A stretch of DNA of 5,041 nucleotides from Thermoanaerobaculia bacterium (GTDB lineage: Bacteria > Acidobacteriota > Thermoanaerobaculia > Multivoradales > UBA5704): the NCBI GenBank assembly GCA_030150965.1, contig JASLEW010000302.1:1-5041 (forward strand), given 5' to 3'. How positions within the stretch are numbered: the first letter of the stretch is position 1; each line of letters opens with the position of its first letter. Below are positions 1-5,041 of this stretch, in pieces. Both the position numbers and the translations under genes were made by a program. The notes under the pieces were generated by a model. It had not been told where the DNA came from. It did no database searches and saw only the letters and a program-made list of their open reading frames with translations.

Positions 1-597
1 GTCCAGGTCGTCGCCGGCGGCTCTGCCCTGCGGACGGATGGGCCGTGCGGCACCGGGGCGGCGCCCGCCCCGCGGACCCTGGCCGCCGCCGCCGGTCGGC
101 TCTCCCCGGCCAGCACCGCCCCGGCCTCGGCCAGCGTCGACATGGTCGGGAGGTGAGGGCCGCCAGGGTCCGCGCAGGGGCCTGCCGCCCGGCTTCTCGC
201 CGCCACCGCCAGGCCGTCTTCTCTGGTCGGCTCCCGGACGCGGCTTCTCCCGGTCGGCCCCCGGACGCGGCCTCTGGTCGGTCCCCGAACGCGGCCTCTC
301 CCGGTCATCCCCCGAACGCGGCCTCTCCCGGTCATCCCCCGAACGCGGCTTCTCCCGGTCGGCCCCCTGACGCGGCCTCTCCCGGTCGGCCCTCAGGCGC
401 GGCCTCTCCTGCTCGGCCCCCGGACGCGGCTTCTTCTGCTCGGCCCCCGGGCGCGGCTTCTCCCGGTAGGGCGGAGCTCCCGGCCTGGAGCCGAGGCGGG
501 GCTTCCCCGGGCGGACGCCGGAACGGAGCTTCTCAGGACCGCGGTCCTGGCCCGGCCCCGGGCGCCCCTTGCCCGGGCCGCCGCCGCGCGGCGTCAC
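1..597 (-). CDS. Partial gene: basic, disordered, repeat-rich N-terminal region of an unidentified (probably RNA-binding) protein
   Basis: The gene starts at a GTG (597-595) overlapping the upstream TGA stop by four bases (GTGA). An AGAGG ribosome-binding site lies four bases before it. The frame stays open for 199 codons to the window edge, so the 3' part is missing. Visible residues: a Gly/Pro/Arg-rich start (1-44), nine units of about nine residues built on [ER]-[KR]-P-R-x-G-[AD]-[DE] (45-124), then an RG/GG-rich stretch (about 125-190) ending in GRAAGDDLD. Only one tryptophan and few hydrophobic residues occur, so a folded domain is unlikely here. Codons mostly end in G or C. Basic RG-rich tails are known on RNA-modifying enzymes and helicases. 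Because this tail is N-terminal, a SpoU/TrmH-type methyltransferase such as RlmB is one guess, but the catalytic part lies outside the window. Frame and start are well supported; function is inferred from composition and the RNase Z-like neighbour. Confidence 0.75.
   Translation of the reverse strand, partial: MTPRGGGPGKGRPGPGQDRGPEKLRSGVRPGKPRLGSRPGAPPYREKPRPGAEQKKPRPGAEQERPRLRADRERPRQGADREKPRSGDDRERPRSGDDRERPRSGTDQRPRPGADREKPRPGADQRRRPGGGGEKPGGRPLRGPWRPSPPDHVDAGRGRGGAGRGEPTGGGGQGPRGGRRPGAARPIRPQGRAAGDDLD
226..465 (-). repeat. In-frame tandem repeat, nine units of 27 bp (one of 24 bp)
   Basis: Nine consecutive units encode residues 45-124 of the partial gene, with consensus R-E-[KR]-P-R-[PS]-G-[AD]-[DE]. 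Two neighbouring units, 287-313 and 314-340, are identical over all 27 bases, and the unit starting at 341 differs only slightly. One unit (253-276) lacks three bases and encodes eight residues. Every length change is a multiple of three, so the frame is kept. The pattern suggests growth by slippage or unequal recombination within a coding sequence. All six frames are relatively open across this GC-rich periodic stretch, so openness alone does not prove the frame. The start overlap and ribosome-binding site do that. Confidence 0.9.
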
Positions 598-1427
598 GGC
601 ACCTCTTCCATGAGGATGTGGATGCGCGCCGCGAGCGCCGGCAGGAGCTGCTCGACCGCCGCCCGCAGCTCCGCGGGACGGTGGCGGCGCGACAGGTGAT
701 GGAGCACGATCGCCTCGTTGTGGAAGCGCTCCGCATGGCGCACGATGTCCGCCAGGTGGAGGTGCTTGTAGCGGTCTCCCCGGCCGCGCATCTCGTCGCC
801 CAGGAAGGTGCATTCGAGCAGCAGCACGTGGCCGCCGAAGAGCGCCGGGCTGAGGTCGAAGACCGCCGGGCCGGTGTCGCCGCAGTAGGAGAGCAGGATC
901 TCCTCGACCACCTCGCCGACCTCCACGCCCTGGGAGCGCAGCGCCGCCAACTCGGCGCCGGAGCGGCCGGCGAAGGCGGCGGCCAGGCGCCGCTTGCGGC
1001 GGATCAGGTGATATCCGAGGCTGGGGACGACGTGGTCGGTGGCGAAGGCCTCGACCACCAGGCCGCCATCGACCTCCGCCCGGTCGCCGGGCTCCAGGGG
1101 CAGGAGCTCGAAGCGGTAGGCCGCCCGCTCCAGCCGCTCGGCGGCGGCGGCGAGCGCCTGGAGCGCCTCGGCAGCCGCCGCCGGGCAGAAGACCCTGGTC
1201 GCCGCCTGCTGATGGAGGGACCGCTGGGAGAGCACGTAGGGCAACCCCAGCGCATGATCGAGGTGGCCGTGCGACAGAAAGACGTCGCGCGCCCCGGCCA
1301 GCTGCGCCGCGCCGCGGCCGACGTCGAAGGCCAGCCCGGGCGGCCGGATGCGGAACCAGGTGTCCTCGCCGGCCAGCGACCAGCCCTCGATCGCCAGGGC
1401 GCCAAGGCGCAGCTCAACAGGACGCAT
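594..1427 (-). CDS. RNase Z-like metallo-beta-lactamase-fold hydrolase (TRZ1/TRZ2-like)
   Basis: This 277-residue protein has the zinc-binding motifs of RNase Z-type enzymes. HxHxDH is H53-G-H55-L-D57-H58, followed by GLP. H132 lies in ATDH before VPSLGYH, D184 in YCGDT, H222/H224 in KHLH, and H244 in VLHHLS. From recalled family sequences, the order and spacing match the short plant tRNase Z proteins TRZ1/TRZ2, including VEG-x-SLAG-x-ET/DT near the start, the G-x-SG-x-E/I-x-x-L-x-x-x-GVE stretch (154-170) and H-x-H-x-[AS]-[DE]-IV-x-HAE (222-233). RNase Z cuts the 3' trailer from pre-tRNA in the cytoplasm. Whether this one acts on tRNA or another phosphodiester is open. The ATG at 1427 is chosen because homology begins right after it; the Shine-Dalgarno match is weak (GGCAGG, close to the start). 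Its stop overlaps the next gene's GTG, implying translational coupling. The 77-bp gap upstream holds only a 5-bp stem (1463-1477). Confidence 0.92.
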   Translation of the reverse strand: MRPVELRLGALAIEGWSLAGEDTWFRIRPPGLAFDVGRGAAQLAGARDVFLSHGHLDHALGLPYVLSQRSLHQQAATRVFCPAAAAEALQALAAAAERLERAAYRFELLPLEPGDRAEVDGGLVVEAFATDHVVPSLGYHLIRRKRRLAAAFAGRSGAELAALRSQGVEVGEVVEEILLSYCGDTGPAVFDLSPALFGGHVLLLECTFLGDEMRGRGDRYKHLHLADIVRHAERFHNEAIVLHHLSRRHRPAELRAAVEQLLPALAARIHILMEEVP

Positions 1428-1504
1428 GGCCTGCCATCCCGCGGGCCATGGGAGCCACCGAAGTGCCAGAACGGCACCTATCCTGAGCCGGGCGCTGCAT
1501 GGGC

Positions 1505-1762
1505 TCAGTCCTGCGGATTGCCATCGCCCTGGGCGCCGTGCTTGCCGCCACCGCGCCAGGCGGGATCGCGCCGTGCGAAGACGTCGAGATGGCGCGGCAC
1601 CTCGATCAGCGTGCGGCTCTTCTCGGTGTCGCAGACGTCGTTCTCGCACTCGTAGACGTAGACGTTCCAGTCCTCGCGGCGGCGAAAGGCGGTCAGGGTC
1701 TGATAGGTGTTGCAGTGGCCGCACATCACCGAGAGGTTGCGGATGTCGATGTCGTCGCTCAT
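1505..1762 (-). CDS. Small four-cysteine (zinc-ribbon-like) protein of unknown function
   Basis: I do not recognise a named family. The 85-residue product carries C14-G-H-C17 and C39-E-N-D-V-C44, a four-cysteine arrangement suited to one structural zinc or another metal. The segment between them (YQTLTAFRRREDWNVYVYEC) looks like the beta strands of a zinc ribbon. The last 20 residues are polar and Gly-rich and probably disordered. No signal peptide or membrane segment is present, so a cytoplasmic location is expected. The ATG at 1762 is preceded by AAGAAGGGG (1766-1774), a good ribosome-binding site three bases from the start. The gene lies 77 bases upstream of the RNase Z-like gene on the same strand and is first in this leftward group. 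A nucleic-acid or protein-binding role alongside RNA processing is possible but unproven. High GC at third codon positions and the paired cysteines argue for a real gene. Confidence 0.8.
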   Translation of the reverse strand: MSDDIDIRNLSVMCGHCNTYQTLTAFRRREDWNVYVYECENDVCDTEKSRTLIEVPRHLDVFARRDPAWRGGGKHGAQGDGNPQD

Positions 1763-1842
1763 GATCCCCTTCTTCGGGCCGGCTTCTCCGCCCGACGGGC
1801 CATTCTACGACTGGCTCGGCTCTTGCACATTCGCCTTTAGCT
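1763..1842. promoter_or_regulatory. Divergent intergenic region, with possible minus-strand -10 box
   Basis: These 80 bases separate the leftward Cys4 gene from the rightward von Willebrand A gene, so promoters for both should lie here or reach into the gene starts. On the minus strand TAGAAT (1807-1802) matches five of six positions of a sigma-70 -10 box. It would place transcription about 30 bases before the Cys4 start, leaving room for the ribosome-binding site at 1766-1774. No good -35 box is seen at the right distance. On the plus strand TTGCAC (1823-1828) resembles a -35 box, but no -10 partner fits. The part from 1801 to 1850 is more AT-rich than its surroundings. The location is sound; the individual boxes are weak. 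Confidence 0.4.
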
Positions 1843-2829
1843 ATGAATCCGCGAAGCGTCCTGCCTGGCCTCAGGTTGGCCTTCTGCCTGGCTCTGCCGG
1901 CGGCGGCCCTGCCGGCGGCACCGTCGCCCCCGGTCGGCGCCGGCGGACCAGAGCCCGGCGCACCGGCCTTCTCCGAGACCGTCTCGGTCAGCCAGGTGCT
2001 CGTGCCGGTCCTGGTGCGGACCCGCTCCGGATATGCCAAGAACCTGAATGCAAAGGACTTCCGTCTGCTGGTGGACGGCCGGCCGGTGGCCATCCAGAGC
2101 TTCGACCGCCACACCGAGGCGCCCACCAGCCTGGTCGTCCTGCAGGACCTCTCGGGGAGCATGGGCACCGGCGGCAAGATCGAGCAGAGCCGGGAGGCGG
2201 CGCGCTACTTCTTCGCCCATGCCCAGGGGGGCGACGAGTTCGCCCTGGCCACCTTCGCCAGCGGCCGCGGCCAGGTCGAGGTGCCGTTCACCACCGACCT
2301 CGAGGCGCTGAACGACGCGGTGAGCCGCTGGGAGGGGTACGGCACCACGGCCCTTCATGACGCGGTCGCCTGGATCCCCGACATCTCCGCCGCCGGGCAC
2401 AACAGCCGCCGCTTCGCCATCCTGGTGACCGACGGCGTGGACAACGCCAGCACCCTCGCCCCCGAGGAGGCGCGCGAGATCGTGCGCGCCGCCCAGGTGC
2501 CGGTCTACGTCCTCGGTCTCGGCAGCGGCAGCCCCTACGAGCTGACTCCGAACGGCAAGAAGATGTACCGCTATGCCGACGTCCTCAACCTGCTCGCCGG
2601 CGTGACCGGCGGGCGCTACTACCCGATCTCGCGGCCCGAGGACCTCGCGAAGGCGCTGGCGGCCATCGAGGAGGACCTGCGGAACCAGTACGTTCTCGGC
2701 TTTTCGACACGCGAAGGCGCGCGGGCCTACCGCCGCCTCGCGGTCGAGGTCACGGCCAAAGGCCTGGGGGACCGCGTCACCGTGGTCTTCCGCCGCGGCT
2801 ACCAAGGCCCGCCGCCCGCCGGCGGATGA
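1843..2829 (+). CDS. Secreted von Willebrand factor A-domain protein (acidobacterial VWFA-related type)
   Basis: The 328-residue product begins with a signal peptide: positive start (R4, R11), hydrophobic stretch to about residue 24, and a likely signal peptidase I site near ALPAA. After a Pro/Gly-rich linker, residues 45-90 form a beta-rich leader (VLVPVLVRTRSG, then AKDFRLLVDG) typical of acidobacterial VWFA-related proteins. The A domain follows with a complete metal-ion-dependent adhesion site: D102-L-S104-G-S106, T169 in YGTTAL, and D197 in LVTDG. The C-terminal part has NQYVLGF (281-287) and a final beta strand, also typical. Total length is near the family's usual 300. VWA domains bind partner proteins through a divalent metal; the partner is unknown. 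The protein should act in the periplasm or at the outer surface. No Shine-Dalgarno sequence precedes the ATG, but the signal peptide begins right there, supporting this start. The OmpA-like gene lies 60 bases downstream and may be cotranscribed. Confidence 0.93.
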   Translation: MNPRSVLPGLRLAFCLALPAAALPAAPSPPVGAGGPEPGAPAFSETVSVSQVLVPVLVRTRSGYAKNLNAKDFRLLVDGRPVAIQSFDRHTEAPTSLVVLQDLSGSMGTGGKIEQSREAARYFFAHAQGGDEFALATFASGRGQVEVPFTTDLEALNDAVSRWEGYGTTALHDAVAWIPDISAAGHNSRRFAILVTDGVDNASTLAPEEAREIVRAAQVPVYVLGLGSGSPYELTPNGKKMYRYADVLNLLAGVTGGRYYPISRPEDLAKALAAIEEDLRNQYVLGFSTREGARAYRRLAVEVTAKGLGDRVTVVFRRGYQGPPPAGG

Positions 2830-2850
2830 ACCGGATGGGCCCTTTCATCC
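2824..2850 (+). other. Weak stem-loop spanning the VWA-protein stop codon
   Basis: GGATGAA (2824-2830) pairs perfectly with TTCATCC (2844-2850) around a 13-base loop. The left arm contains the TGA stop of the VWA-protein gene. No T-run follows, so it is not a standard terminator. It could modestly affect transcript processing or reading into the OmpA-like gene. A 7-bp stem may also arise by chance. Confidence 0.25.
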
Positions 2851-2889
2851 TCAGAGGGCGCCATCGCAATTGCTCATGGAGGAACTGCC

Positions 2890-3537
2890 ATGCAACTCAG
2901 ATCGACGACTCTCCTGTTTGCCGCCGCGCTGGCCCTGGCGGCCGGAGGTTGTGCCACCAAGGACTACGTGAAGACCGAGACCGGCGCGGTGAATACCCGC
3001 GTCGACCAGGTCCAGGGTCAGGTCGAGCAGACGCAGACCAAGCTCGGCGAGCACGAGCAGCGGCTGAACAGCCAGGACCAGAAGCTCGCCGCCCAGGACC
3101 AGAAGGTCGGCCAGATCTCGCAGACCGCCCAGGAGGCGCTGCAGCGCGCCCAGGAGGCGGGCAAGCTGGCGCAGGGCAAGTTCCTCTATGAGACGCTGCT
3201 GACCGACGACAAGGTGAAGTTCGGCTTCAACCGCACCCAGCTGTCGCCCGCCGCCCAGCAGGCGCTGGACGACTTCGCCAAGCGGATCAAGGACGAGAAC
3301 AAGCCGGTCTACGTCGAGGTCCAGGGCCACACCGACAACGTCGGCTCGGACAAGTACAACGAGTCCCTCGGCCTGGCGCGGGCGCAGGCGGTCTACCGCT
3401 ATCTCAACCAGAAGGAAGGTTTCCCGCTGCACCGCATGAACGTGATCTCCTACGGCAAGACCGCCCCGGTGGCCGACAACAAGACGCGGCAGGGCCGGGC
3501 GCAGAACCGCCGCGTGGCGCTCGTCGTCCTGGAGTAG
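2890..3537 (+). CDS. OmpA/Pal-family peptidoglycan-binding lipoprotein
   Basis: This 215-residue outer-membrane-type lipoprotein has three parts. Residues 1-20 are a lipoprotein signal peptide ending in LAAGGC, with C21 the predicted lipidated cysteine and no Asp at +2, consistent with outer-membrane sorting. Residues about 28-98 form a long Gln/Glu-rich coiled coil (repeated QDQK, VDQVQGQVEQ). Residues about 107-215 are an OmpA C-terminal domain: VKFGFNRTQLSP, then GHTDNVG (146-152), LARAQAV (162-168) and NRRV (206-209). D149 and R164 sit 15 residues apart, the spacing of the Asp/Arg pair that binds diaminopimelate in OmpA-type domains. The protein should tether the outer membrane to peptidoglycan. 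GGAGG (2878-2882), seven bases before the ATG, fixes the start. The VWA-protein gene lies upstream and a strong hairpin pair follows the stop. A Pal-like role is possible, but no tol genes are in view. Confidence 0.96.
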   Translation: MQLRSTTLLFAAALALAAGGCATKDYVKTETGAVNTRVDQVQGQVEQTQTKLGEHEQRLNSQDQKLAAQDQKVGQISQTAQEALQRAQEAGKLAQGKFLYETLLTDDKVKFGFNRTQLSPAAQQALDDFAKRIKDENKPVYVEVQGHTDNVGSDKYNESLGLARAQAVYRYLNQKEGFPLHRMNVISYGKTAPVADNKTRQGRAQNRRVALVVLE

Positions 3538-3546
3538 GGGGGCCCC

Positions 3547-3602
3547 AGCCGCCGGGTCCCGACCCGGCGATGGACCGGAAGCCGCCGGGTCCCGACCCGG
3601 CG
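3547..3602. repeat. Two identical 23-bp palindromic copies, period 33 bp
   Basis: The 23 bases at 3547-3569 recur without mismatch at 3580-3602, separated by ten bases. Each copy is itself an inverted repeat around CCCG, so each folds alone, and the left arm of one can also pair with the right arm of the other. They fill most of the 66-base gap between the convergent OmpA-like and thioredoxin-like genes. The arrangement recalls REP-type intergenic palindromes. Whether further copies exist elsewhere in the genome cannot be seen here. Confidence 0.9.
3550..3569 (+). terminator. Hairpin 1, likely terminator after the OmpA-like gene
   Basis: CGCCGGGT (3550-3557) and ACCCGGCG (3562-3569) form a perfect 8-bp GC-rich stem with a CCCG loop, 12 bases after the OmpA-like stop. 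There is no T-run, so classic intrinsic termination is not shown. Such hairpins are nevertheless common at gene ends in GC-rich genomes, and symmetry lets it work in both directions. Confidence 0.55.
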
Positions 3603-3604
3603 GC
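3581..3604 (-). terminator. Hairpin 2, likely terminator after the thioredoxin-like gene
   Basis: GCCGCCGGGT (3581-3590) and ACCCGGCGGC (3595-3604) form a perfect 10-bp stem with a CCCG loop. The outer base of the right arm (3604) is also the last base of the thioredoxin-like gene's TAG stop, so a leftward transcript enters the stem directly at the stop. No T-run follows on either strand. Together with hairpin 1 it probably separates the two convergent transcripts. Confidence 0.55.
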
Positions 3605-4131
3605 TAACTCCCCGCCTGCTGGATCCTGCGCTTGAGGGTGTCGCCGTCGGCGAGGCCTGCCTGCAGCGAGAACAGGCCGCCCTTGCGGTCGATGATCAGC
3701 AGCGTGGGCAGGGCCGTGATGTTGAAGGAGTCGGAGATCCGGCTGTCCACGTCGAGCAGCACCGGGTAGCCGAACGGGTTCTCGCGCAGGTAGCTGCGGA
3801 CCGTGGCCTCCTCCTCCCCCATGTCGGCGGCCAGGAACTGGACGTTCTTGCCCTTCAGCTCGCGCACCACCGGCTCGAGGATCCTGGCCTGCAGCCGGCA
3901 GGGCGCGCACCAGGTCGCCCAGAAATCGACCACCACGACCTTGCCCGGAAAGTCTGGGGGGCCGAGGGTCCGGCCGTCCGTCGTCTTCAGGCGGAAGTCG
4001 AGCTTGGCCGAGGCCGGCGCGCCGCCGGCGCTGGAGCCGTCGCCGCAGGCGAGCAGCACCAGCAGGGCAAAGAAGGGAGCCAGGCGCGTGGGGCGCCCGA
4101 AAAGGTGGCGGAGTCGCGGAGTCGGAGCCAT
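3604..4131 (-). CDS. TlpA-like thioredoxin-fold lipoprotein (thiol-disulfide oxidoreductase)
   Basis: From the ATG at 4131 the product has 175 residues. It begins with a basic segment and a hydrophobic run ending in LLVLLAC, a good lipobox with C29 lipidated. A short Gly/Ser/Ala linker follows, then a TlpA/ResA-type thioredoxin fold: FRLKTTDGRTL, VVVVDFWATWCAPC with active-site C75 and C78, and a cis-proline P142 in ALPT followed by LLIID. Family members reduce or exchange disulfides in extracytoplasmic proteins, for example cytochrome c apoproteins. The substrate here is unknown and no cytochrome maturation genes are in view. An in-frame ATG at 4152 would add seven residues. I prefer 4131 because it gives a more usual 28-residue signal peptide, but neither start has a clear ribosome-binding site. 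A TATGCT at 4146-4141 could be a -10 box, which would also favour 4131. The nrdJ gene lies upstream on the same strand, 176 bases away. Confidence 0.93.
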   Translation of the reverse strand: MAPTPRLRHLFGRPTRLAPFFALLVLLACGDGSSAGGAPASAKLDFRLKTTDGRTLGPPDFPGKVVVVDFWATWCAPCRLQARILEPVVRELKGKNVQFLAADMGEEEATVRSYLRENPFGYPVLLDVDSRISDSFNITALPTLLIIDRKGGLFSLQAGLADGDTLKRRIQQAGS

Positions 4132-4260
4132 AGTCCCGAAAGCATAAGGCATCGCCCCGGGCAGCGGAAGCGAGGTCCGGCGGCGCCGGGAGCGGGCCCG
4201 CCCCCTCGGGCGCGTGCCGGAGGGCCGCCGTCACGCCGTTGCCGGCGAGCGCGTCGTGCA

Positions 4261-4291
4261 GCGCCGCCGCCTCGCCGAGGGGCGGCGGCGC
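4261..4291 (-). terminator. Perfect 11-bp hairpin downstream of nrdJ
   Basis: GCGCCGCCGCC (4261-4271) pairs exactly with GGCGGCGGCGC (4281-4291) around a nine-base loop. It begins 16 bases past the nrdJ stop on the minus strand and lies 129 bases before the preferred start of the thioredoxin-like gene. No T-run follows, so termination is inferred from stem strength and position. The rest of the gap (4132-4260) shows no other convincing element apart from a weak TATGCT near the downstream start. Confidence 0.5.
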
Positions 4292-4307
4292 CAGGGGGGT
4301 CGAGACC

Positions 4308-5041
4308 TCAGCTGCAGCCGCTGGTCGAGCCGCAGTTGACGCACTTGTAGCAGCTGCCGTTCCTGACCATGATGGCGCCGCATTCGTGGCAGCTCGGGGC
4401 ATCCTGCTGGTAGAGGAAGACGGGCCGCGCCTGGGTGGACGAGCCGGTGGCGCCGTGGCCGGAAGCCGAGCCGTCCGCCGCCGGCGCCGCCGCGTGCGGC
4501 ACCGGCTCGAGCTTGCCGCCGCCCATCAGCTGGAGCGGCGCCGCCCCGGCGTGCGCCGGCTCGGCGGGCTCGCGCAGGATGACGCCCGCGGCCTCCTTGT
4601 CCTCGCGCGACAGGAACTTCGAGGCCAGCCAGCGGAAGATGTAGTCGGTGATCGACTTGGCGATCGGGATCTCCGGGTTCTTGGTGAAGCCGGAGGGCTC
4701 GAAGCGGGTGTGGCTGAACTTGTCCACCAGGGTCTGGAGCGGCACCCCGTACTGGAGGGCGATCGAGATCGAGGTGGCGAAGGAATCCATGAGCCCGGAG
4801 ATGGTCGAGCCCTCCTTGGCCATCACCAGGAAGATCTCGCCCGGCTGGCCGTCCTCGTAGAGCCCGACCGTGATGTAGCCCTCGTTCTCGTTGATCGAGA
4901 ACTTGTGGGTGATGGCGCGGCGCTCGTCGGGCAGCTTGCGCCGCACCGCCCGCCTCTCGTACACCGCGCCGCCCGGAGCCGCCGCCGCGGCGGCCGGTCC
5001 GCCCGCCTGGCCCGGCGCCCCCGCCGGCTGGCGGCTGGCGG
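4308..5041 (-). CDS. nrdJ: Adenosylcobalamin-dependent (class II) ribonucleotide reductase, C-terminal part
   Basis: The frame is open from the window edge to the TGA at 4308-4310, giving the last 243 residues; the catalytic barrel lies outside. NrdJ reduces ribonucleotides to deoxyribonucleotides using coenzyme B12 and no oxygen. Visible parts: an Ala/Gly/Pro-rich linker (about 25 residues); a conserved TSCPD-type domain beginning RRKLPDERRAITHKFS and including GYITVGLYEDGQPGEIF, KEGSTISGLMDSFATSIS and DKFSHTRFEPSGFTKNPEIP; a second Ala/Gly/Pro-rich linker; and a cysteine-rich tail (CHECG, CYKCVNC, ending SGCS) with six cysteines in the last 27 residues. In large class II enzymes such tails are thought to bind zinc and/or pass electrons to the active site. 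A GTG at 4964 lies within the frame but is an internal valine codon, because the family alignment and open frame continue upstream. A hairpin follows the stop. Confidence 0.97.
   Translation of the reverse strand, partial: ASRQPAGAPGQAGGPAAAAAAPGGAVYERRAVRRKLPDERRAITHKFSINENEGYITVGLYEDGQPGEIFLVMAKEGSTISGLMDSFATSISIALQYGVPLQTLVDKFSHTRFEPSGFTKNPEIPIAKSITDYIFRWLASKFLSREDKEAAGVILREPAEPAHAGAAPLQLMGGGKLEPVPHAAAPAADGSASGHGATGSSTQARPVFLYQQDAPSCHECGAIMVRNGSCYKCVNCGSTSGCS

Noticed and set aside
226..465. Possible CRISPR array, because of regular 27-bp periodicity
   Set aside because: Units are directly adjacent with no unique spacers, and they keep a coding frame, so this is a protein-coding tandem repeat.
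1463..1477. GTGCC/GGCAC stem between the Cys4 and RNase Z-like genes
   Set aside because: A 5-bp stem with no T-run is too weak to call a terminator or regulatory element.
45..1655. Long plus-strand open frame with periodic Pro-Pro-Asp-Ala-Ala-Ser units
   Set aside because: It lies opposite two well-supported minus-strand genes, including the RNase Z-like enzyme with complete catalytic motifs. GC-rich sequence and a repeat period divisible by three keep it open by chance.
1428..2177. N-terminal extension of the RNase Z-like frame far upstream
   Set aside because: The extension runs antisense through the Cys4 gene and the start of the VWA gene. Recognisable family sequence begins just after the ATG at 1427.
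1837..2805. Minus-strand open frame opposite the VWA-protein gene
   Set aside because: The plus strand encodes a signal peptide and a complete VWA metal-binding site. The antisense translation shows no recognisable domain.
2851..3432. Leucine-rich minus-strand open frame opposite the OmpA-like gene
   Set aside because: The plus-strand frame has a strong ribosome-binding site, a lipobox and full OmpA-domain motifs. The antisense leucines reflect the Gln/Glu-rich coiled-coil codons read backwards.
4153..4307. Possible small gene in the gap between nrdJ and the thioredoxin-like gene (frame reading LGEAAALHDALAGNGVTAALR)
   Set aside because: Its codons end almost wholly in G or C, but there is no start with a ribosome-binding site, no stop before it runs out of frame through the thioredoxin-like gene, and no recognised family. 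It also covers the 11-bp hairpin.

Overview
The window reads as a chromosomal fragment of a very GC-rich Gram-negative bacterium, most likely from Acidobacteriota (Thermoanaerobaculia/Holophagae-like). This placement is an inference. It rests on third codon positions that are nearly all G or C, a von Willebrand A protein of the kind expanded in Acidobacteria, outer-membrane-type lipoproteins, and a B12-dependent (class II) ribonucleotide reductase. No mobile element, CRISPR array, tRNA, rRNA or phage gene is visible, and no stretch longer than about 155 bases lacks a gene.

Left block (1-1762, minus strand): three genes run leftward from a divergent intergenic region. The first encodes a small four-cysteine protein (1505-1762). 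The second encodes a metallo-beta-lactamase-fold RNase Z-like enzyme resembling plant TRZ1/TRZ2 (594-1427). The third overlaps the second by four bases (GTGA) and is cut by the window edge. Its visible 199 residues form a very basic, disordered, repeat-rich region with nine copies of a nine-residue unit. An RNase Z-like enzyme coupled to a protein with an RG-rich tail suggests an RNA-processing operon.

Middle block (1843-3537, plus strand): a secreted von Willebrand A-domain protein is followed by an OmpA/Pal-like lipoprotein with a coiled-coil stalk and a peptidoglycan-binding domain. Both are envelope proteins and may share a transcript.

Right block (3604-5041, minus strand): the C-terminal part of NrdJ, the adenosylcobalamin-dependent ribonucleotide reductase, enters from the right edge. 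A perfect 11-bp hairpin follows its stop, and then comes a TlpA-like thioredoxin-fold lipoprotein with a WCAPC active site. The OmpA-like and thioredoxin genes converge on a short gap holding two copies of a strong palindrome, which probably terminates transcription from both sides.

The genes are mostly recognisable housekeeping or envelope functions, and I see no convincing new multi-gene system. The points most worth a second look are the expanding repeat tail coupled to the RNase Z-like gene, the small Cys4 protein at the head of that operon, and the duplicated palindrome.
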